A DNA stretch of 64,000 nucleotides from an uncultured Gemmatimonadota bacterium (GTDB lineage: Bacteria > Gemmatimonadota > Gemmatimonadetes > Gemmatimonadales > Gemmatimonadaceae), in NCBI GenBank assembly GCA_903910555.1, contig CAIVZZ010000005.1:1-64000 (forward strand), read 5' to 3'. Of the stretch, positions 47,579 to 55,696 are shown piece by piece. Under the pieces are notes generated by a model. That model made no database searches and had not been told where the DNA came from. It worked only from the letters and a program-made list of their open reading frames with translations. Within the stretch, counting starts at the first letter, position 1; each line of letters begins with the position of its first letter. The translations under genes were made by a program, and so were the position numbers.

Positions 47579-49636
47579 TCACCGTAGCGGCGCCGCCTTC
47601 ATCAGCCACGTATCCCCGAGCGGCGTCGAATCAAACGATCCACCAAACAGCACGATCCCACGCGACTCCGGTAACAGTATCGCGTTGGCTGCCGAACGCT
47701 CGGCCGGCACTCGGCCCATCACCGCCGGATGTTCCCAGCGACAATGCGCGAGATCTCGACCGACACCTCGCAGCATCCACACATCGCGAGTCACGTTCGC
47801 GTTCTCGTCCGTGCCGCCGACCAGCGTCCACACGTCGCGCTTCGCGTCGAATGTTCCCGCCGCGGAAATTCTGACAGGCGGCTCACCGGCGCATTCCACG
47901 CGCCGCCATGCGGCACGCCCGCCGAGACCGTTCGCGTGATCGAGTGCCCACAACTCCGAACTCGCGAGCATCGAGGCGCGCCCGCCGAACACGAACATGC
48001 GGCCGCTCGCCGTGTCGTACGCGGCGGCGTACAAATCTCGCTCGCGCGGAATCCCCGCGGAACTGTCCGGCGAGAGACGACTCCATTCTCCGCTGGTGAG
48101 CGTTTCGTCGTCGAACGCGAGCACCCAGGTTTCGTCGAAATGCGGATAGATGCAATCGTGACCCGCGAACACAATCAACCGACGATGGGCCGCATCAAAG
48201 ATTTGATCGAAGCCGCCGCGCGCCGGCGGCGCAGAGCCGCGGAATGAGACCTGCCGCCACACCGGCGCCTGTTCCAACCCTGAAGCGTGATCGAGAATCC
48301 AGGTGTCGTTGGTGCACGGCGAGGTCTGGCCAAGACCGCCGCCGTGCAAGACGATCCGGTCGTGCGGTGTATCATAGGAAGCGCCGAACAACCATCGATC
48401 GCTTGGATGCGGGCCCGGGGCAGTCGCGACCCGTGTCCATGTAGAATGTTGGCCGACGCGCAATCCGCTCAGGCGCCAGATCTCCCGGCCGAGCGGCGCG
48501 AACGAATGTGTGCGCGTATCGATTTGCCCGCCGAGCAGCAAGAGCGCGTTGCCCGTCGAATCGAGCACGGCCTGTCCGCCGAATCGCGCCGGAGGTGCGA
48601 CGGTGTCATAGCGCAGATTGACCCATTCCACCGTTTGCACGGGCGCAGCGACGCTCCGCATTCTTTGCATTTTCGCGGAAACAACCGGCCACGCGCCAAT
48701 CGTAATCGCGGCGACGACACTCGCCGCAAGCAGCCACCGGTTCGCCCGCCACATCCTGCTCGTGTGCGCCACACTCGGCGCGCCGACTCCCGATGCAACA
48801 GGCGTCGCGACCGGCAAGCTCGCCGTCAGCGGCAAGCTCTGCGGCAAGCTCTGCGGCAAGCTCTGCGGCAAGATCTGCGGCAAGATCTGCGGCGCCACGT
48901 TCGCAGATCCCACGACAGGCTGCCGCAACACGCCGACGAGCGCAGCGGTTTCCGCGGAAAGCTCCACGCCGAGTTCGCGCTGCAGCCTGCGCGCGAGCTC
49001 GTCGTGTACGCGCATCGCGCGACCGTGGTCGCCCGCCGCGATTAATACGGCGATCGTACGGCGCGCTGTCGATTCGTCGCTCGGGTTCAATGCGTGAGCC
49101 CACTCCGCTGCGCGCACCGCTCCGGCGATATCGCCGCGCGCTTCCGCGGCGAGCGACATCGAGGTGCCCGCTCGCACGGCATCGCGCATCAGCCTCATGC
49201 GCTCAGCTTCGATCCAATCCTCGAGCTCCGCGCCGGTTCCCTCGACGTGCACGCCGTCGAGAAGCGGGCCGCTATACAGCGCCACGGCATCCTCGAAACG
49301 TGATTCGACGACGGCAAGATCGAACGCCGCGACGTCGCACCAGAGGCGCTCCGGATTCACCGCGATCTCTGCCGTGCCGCGCACCGTGAAATGGTCATCG
49401 CCGAAGTCGTCGCGCAGTCTGGAGAGAGAGGTGCGCAGCGCCGCCCGGGCGCGGTCTGTTGAAAGTTCCGGCCAGAAAAGTGCGGTCAGTTTTTCGCGGC
49501 GATGAAAGCCGCGTGGGCGCGATGCGGCGAGGTACGCCAAGAGCACCAGCGGTTTCAGTCGACGGAGCGGCGCGCCGTCGGGCGTTCCATCCGCGCCGGA
49601 AATGTCGAGCGATCCGAGAAGTTTGAGTCGAAACAT
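47579..49636 (-). CDS. SARP/BTAD transcriptional regulator fused to a membrane-anchored Kelch-like region
   Basis: 685 aa. N-terminal winged helix (LKLLGSLDISGADG, LKPLVLLAYLAASRPRGFHRREKLTALFWPE, ARAALRTSLSRLRDDFG) then a BTAD helical domain (residues about 105-250; ALYSGPLLDGVHVEGTGAELEDWIEAER). A LPQS/LPQI tandem repeat linker, one membrane segment near residue 310 (WLLAASVVAAITIGAWPVV) and then a Kelch-like propeller (repeated LLLLGGQID, IVLHGGGLGQ, LIVFAGHD, MFVFGGRA, IVLFGGSFD). DNA-binding inside and a beta-propeller outside give a ToxR-like topology. Target genes are unknown; the DoxX gene downstream is a candidate. Confidence 0.85.
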   Translation of the reverse strand: MFRLKLLGSLDISGADGTPDGAPLRRLKPLVLLAYLAASRPRGFHRREKLTALFWPELSTDRARAALRTSLSRLRDDFGDDHFTVRGTAEIAVNPERLWCDVAAFDLAVVESRFEDAVALYSGPLLDGVHVEGTGAELEDWIEAERMRLMRDAVRAGTSMSLAAEARGDIAGAVRAAEWAHALNPSDESTARRTIAVLIAAGDHGRAMRVHDELARRLQRELGVELSAETAALVGVLRQPVVGSANVAPQILPQILPQSLPQSLPQSLPLTASLPVATPVASGVGAPSVAHTSRMWRANRWLLAASVVAAITIGAWPVVSAKMQRMRSVAAPVQTVEWVNLRYDTVAPPARFGGQAVLDSTGNALLLLGGQIDTRTHSFAPLGREIWRLSGLRVGQHSTWTRVATAPGPHPSDRWLFGASYDTPHDRIVLHGGGLGQTSPCTNDTWILDHASGLEQAPVWRQVSFRGSAPPARGGFDQIFDAAHRRLIVFAGHDCIYPHFDETWVLAFDDETLTSGEWSRLSPDSSAGIPRERDLYAAAYDTASGRMFVFGGRASMLASSELWALDHANGLGGRAAWRRVECAGEPPVRISAAGTFDAKRDVWTLVGGTDENANVTRDVWMLRGVGRDLAHCRWEHPAVMGRVPAERSAANAILLPESRGIVLFGGSFDSTPLGDTWLMKAAPLR
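48831..48890. repeat. 12-base tandem repeat in the SARP-Kelch gene
   Basis: Five direct 12-base units (GGCAAGCTCTGC three times, GGCAAGATCTGC twice) encode LPQ(S/I) repeats in the linker between the BTAD domain and the membrane segment. The unit length is a multiple of three, so copy-number changes would alter linker length without a frameshift. Confidence 0.9.
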
Positions 49637-49781
49637 CTGGAATTCTCGCTAAGTAACGCCCAGGAAACGCCCAACCAGCGGGCGCGGCAACGCCGCCGAG
49701 CTAAATGACACGCGGGGATGAACGTAGCCGCTCGGCCGCTGGTCGACCAGAACCATTTTGCACACTCAACATCGGAGCGTC

Positions 49782-50252
49782 ATGCGACACGTTTTGAGAG
49801 TCATGCTCACACTGGCACTCGCGGTCGGCATCGGTCAGGGTTGCGGAACGGCGTCGTCGACGACCACGCAGCCTCAAATTCAGTGCGCGGCGGGACAGCA
49901 TTCGCTCGGCACAAGCTGCGCCTGGGACGCGGTCACGATCACGATCGGACCGGCTCTTGATGCGGGTCAGCTCGCCAATTCCTTTCCCAAAAGCGATGCA
50001 GACGGATGCTTCGCATTTTCCGCGAACCCGACGTCGGTCCATACCAGTCAAGCCGTGCAGTGGTTGAACAACTCGAGTTCGACAATCACGATATACCAGT
50101 CGCCCGCAACACCGCTCACCACGGTGGCGCCGGGACAGACTTCCGGTGGCGTAAATTGGGCTAGCGCCGGCACGGTCACGTATCGTCCGAGCACCTGTCA
50201 GTCCGGGACGAACACGCCGTACTACGGTGTCGTCGTGATCACGGTGAACTAG
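49782..50252 (+). CDS. Lipoprotein with cupredoxin-like beta domain
   Basis: 156 aa, lipobox in LALAVGIGQGC. The start at 49782 is supported by GGAG 5 bases upstream. The mature part is beta-rich: DGCFAFSANPTSVHTSQAVQWLNNSSSTITIY and GGVNWASAGTVTYRPSTC resemble a cupredoxin sandwich but the copper ligands are not seen. Four Cys could form disulphides. Function unknown. Confidence 0.68.
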   Translation: MRHVLRVMLTLALAVGIGQGCGTASSTTTQPQIQCAAGQHSLGTSCAWDAVTITIGPALDAGQLANSFPKSDADGCFAFSANPTSVHTSQAVQWLNNSSSTITIYQSPATPLTTVAPGQTSGGVNWASAGTVTYRPSTCQSGTNTPYYGVVVITVN

Positions 50253-50377
50253 ATCGGGCGACCGCTTGCGTGACTGATCCGTGGTCATCAAGGGTATGGG
50301 TACGATAGACGCGTTGCGCACGCTAGCCGCGGTGAAACGCGGAGGCCGCGTGTTCTATCGACCCACGGAGATCCTCG

Positions 50378-50926
50378 ATGAAGAAGAGCTCGGTCTTGCT
50401 TGTTCTATTCACGGCGGCCTGCGCCACTAACCCCACTAACTCGCTGCACTCGGTCACGCGTGGCTACAGCGGCGCGGCGGTCGACGGTGTGACTCGGCTG
50501 CGGGCGGCGACGAAATCGTTCAACGTGATCGACAACGCGGTCGCCGCCGGATATCCGCGTGAGGTGAAGGACTGCATCGTACACGAGCATCATGGCGCGA
50601 TGGGATACCACCACCTCAACAGCAAGTACGTCGACGGCAAGCTCGTTCCGGAACATCCGCAGTTTCTGCTGTACCAGCGCCTTGCTGACGGAACGTACCA
50701 GCTGAACGGCGCCGAGTTCATCGTGCCGTACCGGTTCTGGCCGCGCGACTCAACGGCGCCGGTGTTCATGGGGCAAACGCTGCTGCGCGAAGACGCGTTC
50801 AAGTACTGGTACCTGCACGCCTGGGCGTGGAATGCAAATCCCGACGGGTTGTTCGCGGATTTCAATCCGAACGTCTCGTGCCTGCCCGGCACCGCGAAGA
50901 TTTACACGCGCACCGTTCTGCCCTGA
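50378..50926 (+). CDS. Lipoprotein of unknown function
   Basis: 182 aa, lipobox in LLVLFTAACATNP. Rich in aromatic residues and His: EVKDCIVHEHHGAMGYHHLN, FIVPYRFWPRD, YWYLHAWAWNANPDGLFADFNPNVSC. GGAG lies 9-10 bases upstream of the start. The paired HEHH/GYHH and ending WAWNANPDGLF recall a family of exported His-rich proteins of unknown role, but I cannot name it. Terminated by the hairpin at 50951. Confidence 0.65.
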   Translation: MKKSSVLLVLFTAACATNPTNSLHSVTRGYSGAAVDGVTRLRAATKSFNVIDNAVAAGYPREVKDCIVHEHHGAMGYHHLNSKYVDGKLVPEHPQFLLYQRLADGTYQLNGAEFIVPYRFWPRDSTAPVFMGQTLLREDAFKYWYLHAWAWNANPDGLFADFNPNVSCLPGTAKIYTRTVLP

Positions 50927-50950
50927 GCGGAGCTGTGCATCGGAGTTGAC

Positions 50951-50981
50951 CCGCTGAGATCGAGCTGGTCGATCTCAGCGG
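50951..50981. terminator. Hairpin between convergent genes
   Basis: CCGCTGAGATCGA and its perfect 13-bp complement enclose GCTGG. It overlaps the 3' end of the isochorismatase gene and lies just past the lipoprotein gene, so it can serve both directions. There is no strong T run. Confidence 0.7.
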
Positions 50982-51511
50982 AAGACAACCTCACGCGCGC
51001 TCTCCAGCCGCGCTCTCACTCCAAAGCTCTCGATGTTTGAAAGCGTCTCGTTGTGGTGCTGCGTGATTTGAGTCGCGCTCAGGTGCTTGTTGTCGAGCGT
51101 CGTGTGGCCATCTGATACGAGTACGAGAGGAAATCCGAGCGCGAGTGCACGCCGCGTGGTGCTGTCCACACAAAAGTCGGATTGCATACCGCAAATCACG
51201 AGCTCGGACACGCCGTGCTGTTTTAAGATCGCCTCGAGCTCGGTGTGATGAAACGAATCGGTTGCGGTCTTCCGCAGCATCGTGTCGGTCGCGGCGACTT
51301 GCAACTGCGGCGCGAGTTCCCAACCGCGGCTCCCGTGCACGAGCAATCCTTCTTTCGATTCGTGCTGGATGATCACCACGAGCGCACCTGCCGCGCGCGC
51401 CTTTGCCGTCACCAAATTAATGCGCTCGATGACGCCAGCCGCATCGAAGGTCTCGGATTCTCCTTCGCAGAGGTCGCGCTGAACATCGATCACCAGGACG
51501 GCACGGCTCAT
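50975..51511 (-). CDS. Isochorismatase-family cysteine hydrolase
   Basis: 178 aa. Catalytic triad residues visible: Asp in VLVIDVQRD, Lys in LRKTATDSFHHTELEAIL and Cys in VICGMQSDFCVDSTTRRAL. GAGGAG lies 10 bases upstream of ATG 51511. Nicotinamidase-like or other amide hydrolase activity is typical; the ADP-ribose or nicotinamide substrate is not settled. Cytoplasmic. Confidence 0.9.
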   Translation of the reverse strand: MSRAVLVIDVQRDLCEGESETFDAAGVIERINLVTAKARAAGALVVIIQHESKEGLLVHGSRGWELAPQLQVAATDTMLRKTATDSFHHTELEAILKQHGVSELVICGMQSDFCVDSTTRRALALGFPLVLVSDGHTTLDNKHLSATQITQHHNETLSNIESFGVRARLESAREVVFR

Positions 51512-51714
51512 GCGAAGTTTCTCCTCAGTAGTACTCACGCGATGAAAATGTTAACCTAAGCATAGCAATTCACTGAACGGCATTCAAAAATGAGAAAGAT
51601 CAAAGTCTGCGCGAGTTTGCGCTCATCGACTCGCATGCCACGCCCGCGGGCGTGCTCGTGACCTCATACCGTCACGTTCGATCGCCGTTGACCTAGACTT
51701 TCACCTAAGTGCAA

Positions 51715-52146
51715 ATGATGCAAAGCAACCTGACCAGCCGCTGGCGCTCGTGGGCGCCGTATTTTCTGAGCGTTCTTCGAATGATCGCCGCGTTCGCGTT
51801 CTTCACGTACGGATCTGCAAAGCTGTTCGCATGGCCGGCGGCCATGATGCCGAACGGGGCGACGGCGCCGCTCGCATCACTGATTGGTGTCGCCGGAATG
51901 CTCGAGGTCGGCGGCGGCCTGTTGCTTTTCGTCGGCCTCTTTTCGCGGCCGGTCGCGTTTCTGCTTTCGGGCGAGATGGCGTATGCGTATCTGAGCGGTC
52001 ACGCCGTGCGCGGATTTTGGCCGGTGGTGAATCAGGGAACTCCGGCGCTGCTCTTTTGCTTCGTCTGGCTGTACATCTCCGCGGCGGGGCCGGGACCGTG
52101 GAGTGTTGATGCGAAGCTCGGAAACCAAACGCCCAGCCATTCGTAG
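51715..52146 (+). CDS. DoxX-family membrane protein
   Basis: 143 aa, four membrane segments: VLRMIAAFAFFTYGSAKLFAWP, LIGVAGMLEVGGGLLLFVGLF and a C-terminal LLFCFVWLYISAAGPGPWSVDA, typical of DoxX. The start is ATG 51715 (ATG 51718 and GTG 51709 are alternatives). The next gene begins 31 bases downstream on the same strand. Confidence 0.85.
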   Translation: MMQSNLTSRWRSWAPYFLSVLRMIAAFAFFTYGSAKLFAWPAAMMPNGATAPLASLIGVAGMLEVGGGLLLFVGLFSRPVAFLLSGEMAYAYLSGHAVRGFWPVVNQGTPALLFCFVWLYISAAGPGPWSVDAKLGNQTPSHS

Positions 52147-52177
52147 GTAGCTCAGAGACCTCCACCCGGAGAATCGT

Positions 52178-52390
52178 ATGAGCGGTCAAGGCTCCGCAGG
52201 CAACGTCATCGCCGCACTGTGCAGTGTCTTCATCCCAGGCCTCGGCCAGCTTACGCAGGGCCGCCTCGGCATGGCAATCGTGCAGTTCTGTCTCGCGGCA
52301 ATCCTCTGGTTCTTCCTGCTCGGCTGGCTAATCCACCTGTGGTCGGTGATCGACGCCGCGACATGGAAGCCGAAGTTCGAATCGGTGTGA
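52178..52390 (+). CDS. Small two-pass membrane protein (TM2-like)
   Basis: 70 aa with two membrane segments; VIAALCSVFIPGLGQLTQGRLGMAIVQF is the TM2-type turn, followed by LAAILWFFLLGWLIHLWSVIDA. GGAG lies 8 bases upstream. It may be cotranscribed with the DoxX gene. TM2 proteins have no settled function. Confidence 0.75.
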   Translation: MSGQGSAGNVIAALCSVFIPGLGQLTQGRLGMAIVQFCLAAILWFFLLGWLIHLWSVIDAATWKPKFESV

Positions 52391-52397
52391 TCGTCTC

Positions 52398-54059
52398 CTA
52401 TGGATACGTCGCGAGATACTTCGGCTCGCGGCGTAGCTTGGTCGCCTGCTCGAATGCGAACGCGAACTTAATCAGCTTACCCTCTTCCCACGCTCGCGCA
52501 ACAAACGAGAGCCCGATGGGGAGTTCGCCGTCGAAGCCCATTGGCACAGTGATGCTCGGGTAGCCAGCCACGGCGGCAAAGCTCGAGTCGCCGCCGGTGA
52601 CGTGGTCGCCATTGAGAAGATCGGTGGTCCAAGCCGGCGCGTTCGTGGGCAGGATGATCGCGTCGAGTTTGTGCTTCGCCATTACGGCATCGATCCCCTC
52701 CGTGCGCGCGAGCCTGATGCACTTCGCTCGCGCGTCGAGATATTTCTTGTCGGTGAGCGGCCCGCATTTTTCTGCGCGAATGAATGTCTCTTGGCCGAAC
52801 CAGGGCATCTCGCGCGCTTTCTCGCGCTCGTTGAAGGCGATTAGGTCGGCGAGCGATTTCACTCCGGCGTCGGAGCCGAGCGTCGCGAAGTAGGTGGCCA
52901 GTCCGGCCTTGAACTCGTAGTCGAGCACGACCCCCTCGGCCTCGCCGTACTTTCCGGCGGTGGTCATTCTCACCGGATCGATGATCGTCGCGCCGGCGTT
53001 GCGCATCGCGGCGATCGCTTCGTCGAAGCGTGCGTCGACCACATCGTTGAATCCGGCGAGTTCGCGCGCGACGCCGATGCGTGCGCCCTTCAGGCCGGCT
53101 GGGTCGAGGAATTTTTCATAGCTCGCTACGCTCTTTCCGCGGCTCGCGTTCGTAGCCGAGTCGCGCGGATCCACGCCGGTGAGCGGGCCGAGCAATGCCG
53201 CCGCGTCGGCGACGGATCGCGTCATGGGCCCGGCGGTGTCCTGCGACGCAGAAATCGGGACGATTCCACTGCGCCCCCAAAGCCCGACTGTTGGCTTGAT
53301 GCCGACGAGTCCGCAGATGCTCGACGGTGAAACGATCGAACCGTCGGTCTCTGTGCCGATGCCGATTGTCGCGAAGGTCGCTGCGATCGATGCGCCCGTT
53401 CCGCTGCTCGAACCGCTCGTATTTCGGTTGAGCACGTATGGATTCCGCGTGAGCCCTCCGCGGCCGCTCCATCCGCTGATGCTATGCGTAGAGCGATAGT
53501 TCGCCCACTCGCTGAGGTTGGTTTTGCCGAGCAGCACTGCGCCGGCGGCACGCAGACGCTCAATAATGAATGCGTCCTTGGCTGGCGTGCTGTTCGCAAG
53601 CGCGAGGGAGCCGGCAGTCGTGCGCATTTTATCGGCGCTGCCAATGTTGTCCTTCACCAGTACCGGAATTCCGTGCAGTGGGCCGCGCACGTTGCCGGCT
53701 TTTCGCTCGGCGTCACGCTGATCGGCAATCGCGAGCGCGTCGGGATTCAGCTCGATCACGGCATTGATCGCGACGCCGGTTTTGTCCATCTGCGCGATGC
53801 GGGCGAGATAGCGCTGCGTGAGGTCGCGCGATGTGAGCGCGCCTCGCTGCATCATCGCGCCGAGCTCGGCGACGGATTTTGAAAGCAGTTCGTCCGGCTG
53901 CTGCGCCTGATTGGCGGAGTTCGCCGCGTGATCGCGCGCGGTGCCAGTCTCGCCTGCCACGGCGATTGCAGGCGCGCCGAGCATGGTTACGCCGGCAGCG
54001 ATCGATGCGCCGAAAAAAGTTCTGCGGTCGAGTGTCGATTTGTCCGGTTGATCACGCAT
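52398..54059 (-). CDS. Tat-exported amidase (amidase signature family)
   Basis: 553 aa. A twin-arginine signal (LDRRTFFGASIAAGVTMLGAPAIA) precedes an amidase signature domain with the Ser-cisSer-Lys triad: Lys in GIPVLVKDNIG, and Ser residues in NTSGSSSGTGASIAATFA and GTETDGSIVSPSS. It hydrolyses amides; the secreted location indicates a role outside the cytoplasm, unlike GatA. It converges with the TM2-like gene with a 7-base gap. Confidence 0.92.
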   Translation of the reverse strand: MRDQPDKSTLDRRTFFGASIAAGVTMLGAPAIAVAGETGTARDHAANSANQAQQPDELLSKSVAELGAMMQRGALTSRDLTQRYLARIAQMDKTGVAINAVIELNPDALAIADQRDAERKAGNVRGPLHGIPVLVKDNIGSADKMRTTAGSLALANSTPAKDAFIIERLRAAGAVLLGKTNLSEWANYRSTHSISGWSGRGGLTRNPYVLNRNTSGSSSGTGASIAATFATIGIGTETDGSIVSPSSICGLVGIKPTVGLWGRSGIVPISASQDTAGPMTRSVADAAALLGPLTGVDPRDSATNASRGKSVASYEKFLDPAGLKGARIGVARELAGFNDVVDARFDEAIAAMRNAGATIIDPVRMTTAGKYGEAEGVVLDYEFKAGLATYFATLGSDAGVKSLADLIAFNEREKAREMPWFGQETFIRAEKCGPLTDKKYLDARAKCIRLARTEGIDAVMAKHKLDAIILPTNAPAWTTDLLNGDHVTGGDSSFAAVAGYPSITVPMGFDGELPIGLSFVARAWEEGKLIKFAFAFEQATKLRREPKYLATYP

Positions 54060-54109
54060 TCGTCATGCTCCTCGATTTGTGAGACACTCACCGACTTGAT
54101 ATGACGCAA

Positions 54110-54907
54110 TCAGCGTGCGACATCCGCCTCTCGCATGAGCGTGCAGAATGTACGCAATTCGTCCGCGTTCAAATCCGAAACCGCCCAATATGCCATTCCA
54201 CCCGCGCTCCAGTTCGCGATCTGGAAACCGCGACGGGTCTCGAGATGCGGCGGAACGTTCGCGGCCGATTCTGATGGGTAGGTCAGCACGTTGATAATAT
54301 GCGCCCGGCGCTGGTATACGAGAGCCGCGACCGCTCGGTGACCAACGTAGTCGAGCCGTCCGCCGACGAGCGGAAACCCTTCGGACTCCAATCGCGGCAC
54401 TGCCGGCGAGAAATCGAGCTTGCCCGTGAACCATGGTTTGACGGTGTGCTGGTCGGTTGAGACGACATCTGTGAGATGCCCCAACTGCAGCGAGCGGACA
54501 TGCGCGGTGAGCATCGCTTCCGCCGTCTCGCCTGCGGATGGCGATGACGACGCGCGCGCGCCGATGCCGTACGCGACGCCGATCATTGCCACCACTGAAG
54601 CCGCGAGAGCCCACGCGCGATACGAGCGAGCCGTGCGGATCGTGCGTTCGCGCGCAGGGATCGGTTGCGACGGCTCGCGAATGCCGGCGACGATACGCTG
54701 GCGCAGCGCATTCGGCGCCTTGAGAGGCGGAAGGTGTTGACGCATCGATTCAACGGTGCTCAATAGAAGGGAATAATCGGCCGAGCACTGCTCGCAGCTC
54801 GCGAGATGCGCGGCGACTTCGAGCGCCTCTGCGGCGTCGAGCTCGCCGTCGATATACGCGCTGAGCCGGTCGAGGTACCACTCGTGCGTGTCGTCAGCTT
54901 GCATCAC
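54110..54907 (-). CDS. Anti-sigma factor with zinc-binding zf-HC2 domain
   Basis: 265 aa. N-terminal zinc motif H-x3-C-x2-C in AHLASCEQCSADYSLL with the typical LSAYIDGELDAAEALEVA preceding it. One membrane segment near residues 95-115 (WALAASVVAMIGVAYGIGA) and a C-terminal extracytoplasmic domain (DFSPAVPRLESEGFPLVGGRLDYVGHRAVAALVYQRRAHIINVLTY) as in the RsrA/anti-sigma family. It overlaps the truncated sigma gene by 14 bases and is the usual partner of a complete ECF sigma, which is missing here. Confidence 0.85.
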   Translation of the reverse strand: MMQADDTHEWYLDRLSAYIDGELDAAEALEVAAHLASCEQCSADYSLLLSTVESMRQHLPPLKAPNALRQRIVAGIREPSQPIPARERTIRTARSYRAWALAASVVAMIGVAYGIGARASSSPSAGETAEAMLTAHVRSLQLGHLTDVVSTDQHTVKPWFTGKLDFSPAVPRLESEGFPLVGGRLDYVGHRAVAALVYQRRAHIINVLTYPSESAANVPPHLETRRGFQIANWSAGGMAYWAVSDLNADELRTFCTLMREADVAR

Positions 54908-55214
54908 GGGACTCCCGATGGACTAAGGCCTGCATGCGCCTCCGCGCGCGCGACAGACGGCTCATCACCGTCCCGATTGGTGCGCCGATGGTCAGGGCGA
55001 TCTCTTCATATAAAAGGTCCTCAACTTCCCGTAGGATGAGCACTTCCCGGTCGTTGGGCGAGAGTGTGTCGATCGCCCGGCGAATAACGTCAGACGCATC
55101 TGATCGCACGAGACGCAGTTCCGGAGTCGCCGATTCGATATGCCCGCTGTGCTGGCGTTCGTCGAACTCCACGAACTCGACCTCGCGGCGCCGCCGCCAC
55201 GATCCTTCTCGTCG
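54894..55214 (-). pseudogene. ECF sigma factor lacking region 2 (5' truncated)
   Basis: Only sigma region 4 is present: DASDVIRRAIDTLSPNDREVLILREVEDLLYEEIALTIGAPIGTVMSRLSRARRRMQALV, including the recognition helix. Reading back from the GTG at 55172, the frame gives REVEFVEFDERQ, which fits the end of region 2.4 and the linker, and ends at a stop codon (55215-55217). Immediately upstream is the DoxX gene. This implies loss of the first ~90 codons. A residual region-4 protein of 92 aa could still be translated from the GTG, and its anti-sigma gene is intact downstream. Confidence 0.7.
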
Positions 55215-55238
55215 TTATTTCACGCCGGCGAAGCGCGC

Positions 55239-55634
55239 TTACGTAACGCTGCCACGCGGCGCGATGAGCGCGCCTACGCGCTCGTCGCGCAGAAAAAGTC
55301 CGAGCCAAACGAACACGCCGAAGACCACCGGGAAGAGACAAAGCAAAAGCGACTGACCGAGAACCATGTTGGTCGCCGTGGCTCCGCCAAGGTATCCGGT
55401 TAGCAGCACCGCGCCCAGGAGCGAAAACCGCGGAATGAGGTAGACCACAAGGCAGACCGCGAGGATCGCACCGATCTGCACGATCGTGTCGCCTTTGAGT
55501 CCCATCTGCGCTGCGGCGGCAATGGTGTGCGGCTCGCGGATTAACTTGGTGATCGAGTCGAACGCCAGGAACAGCACAACGATTCCGGTGATGATCCGTC
55601 CTGTCCAGAGCGCTCCCTTGGATGTGTTCGGCAT
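55239..55634 (-). CDS. DoxX-like membrane protein
   Basis: 131 aa with four membrane segments (IITGIVVLFLAFDSITKLI; AILAVCLVVYLIPRF; SLLGAVLLTGYLGGATATNMVLG; LLLCLFPVVFGVFVWLGLFL). The early Asp in FLAFDSITKLI fits DoxX-like/DUF-type proteins. Its stop lies 21 bases upstream of the first in-frame stop of the truncated sigma, so insertion or deletion here probably removed sigma region 2. The ORF start is upstream of and divergent from the PEP-mutase family gene. Confidence 0.78.
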   Translation of the reverse strand: MPNTSKGALWTGRIITGIVVLFLAFDSITKLIREPHTIAAAAQMGLKGDTIVQIGAILAVCLVVYLIPRFSLLGAVLLTGYLGGATATNMVLGQSLLLCLFPVVFGVFVWLGLFLRDERVGALIAPRGSVT

Positions 55635-55696
55635 TGCGCTATCCTTTGGCTGAGATGTCTGAGTCTCTACATATCATAGCAGGGAGATCGACCTCC

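Noticed and set aside
48831-48890. Possible CRISPR-like array
   Set aside because: Units are 12 bases, contiguous and without spacers, and lie in frame inside a coding gene.
51512-51714. Hidden gene or RNA in the gap between the isochorismatase and DoxX genes
   Set aside because: No ORF with a plausible start, no hairpin and no tRNA-like arms were seen; probably two divergent promoters.
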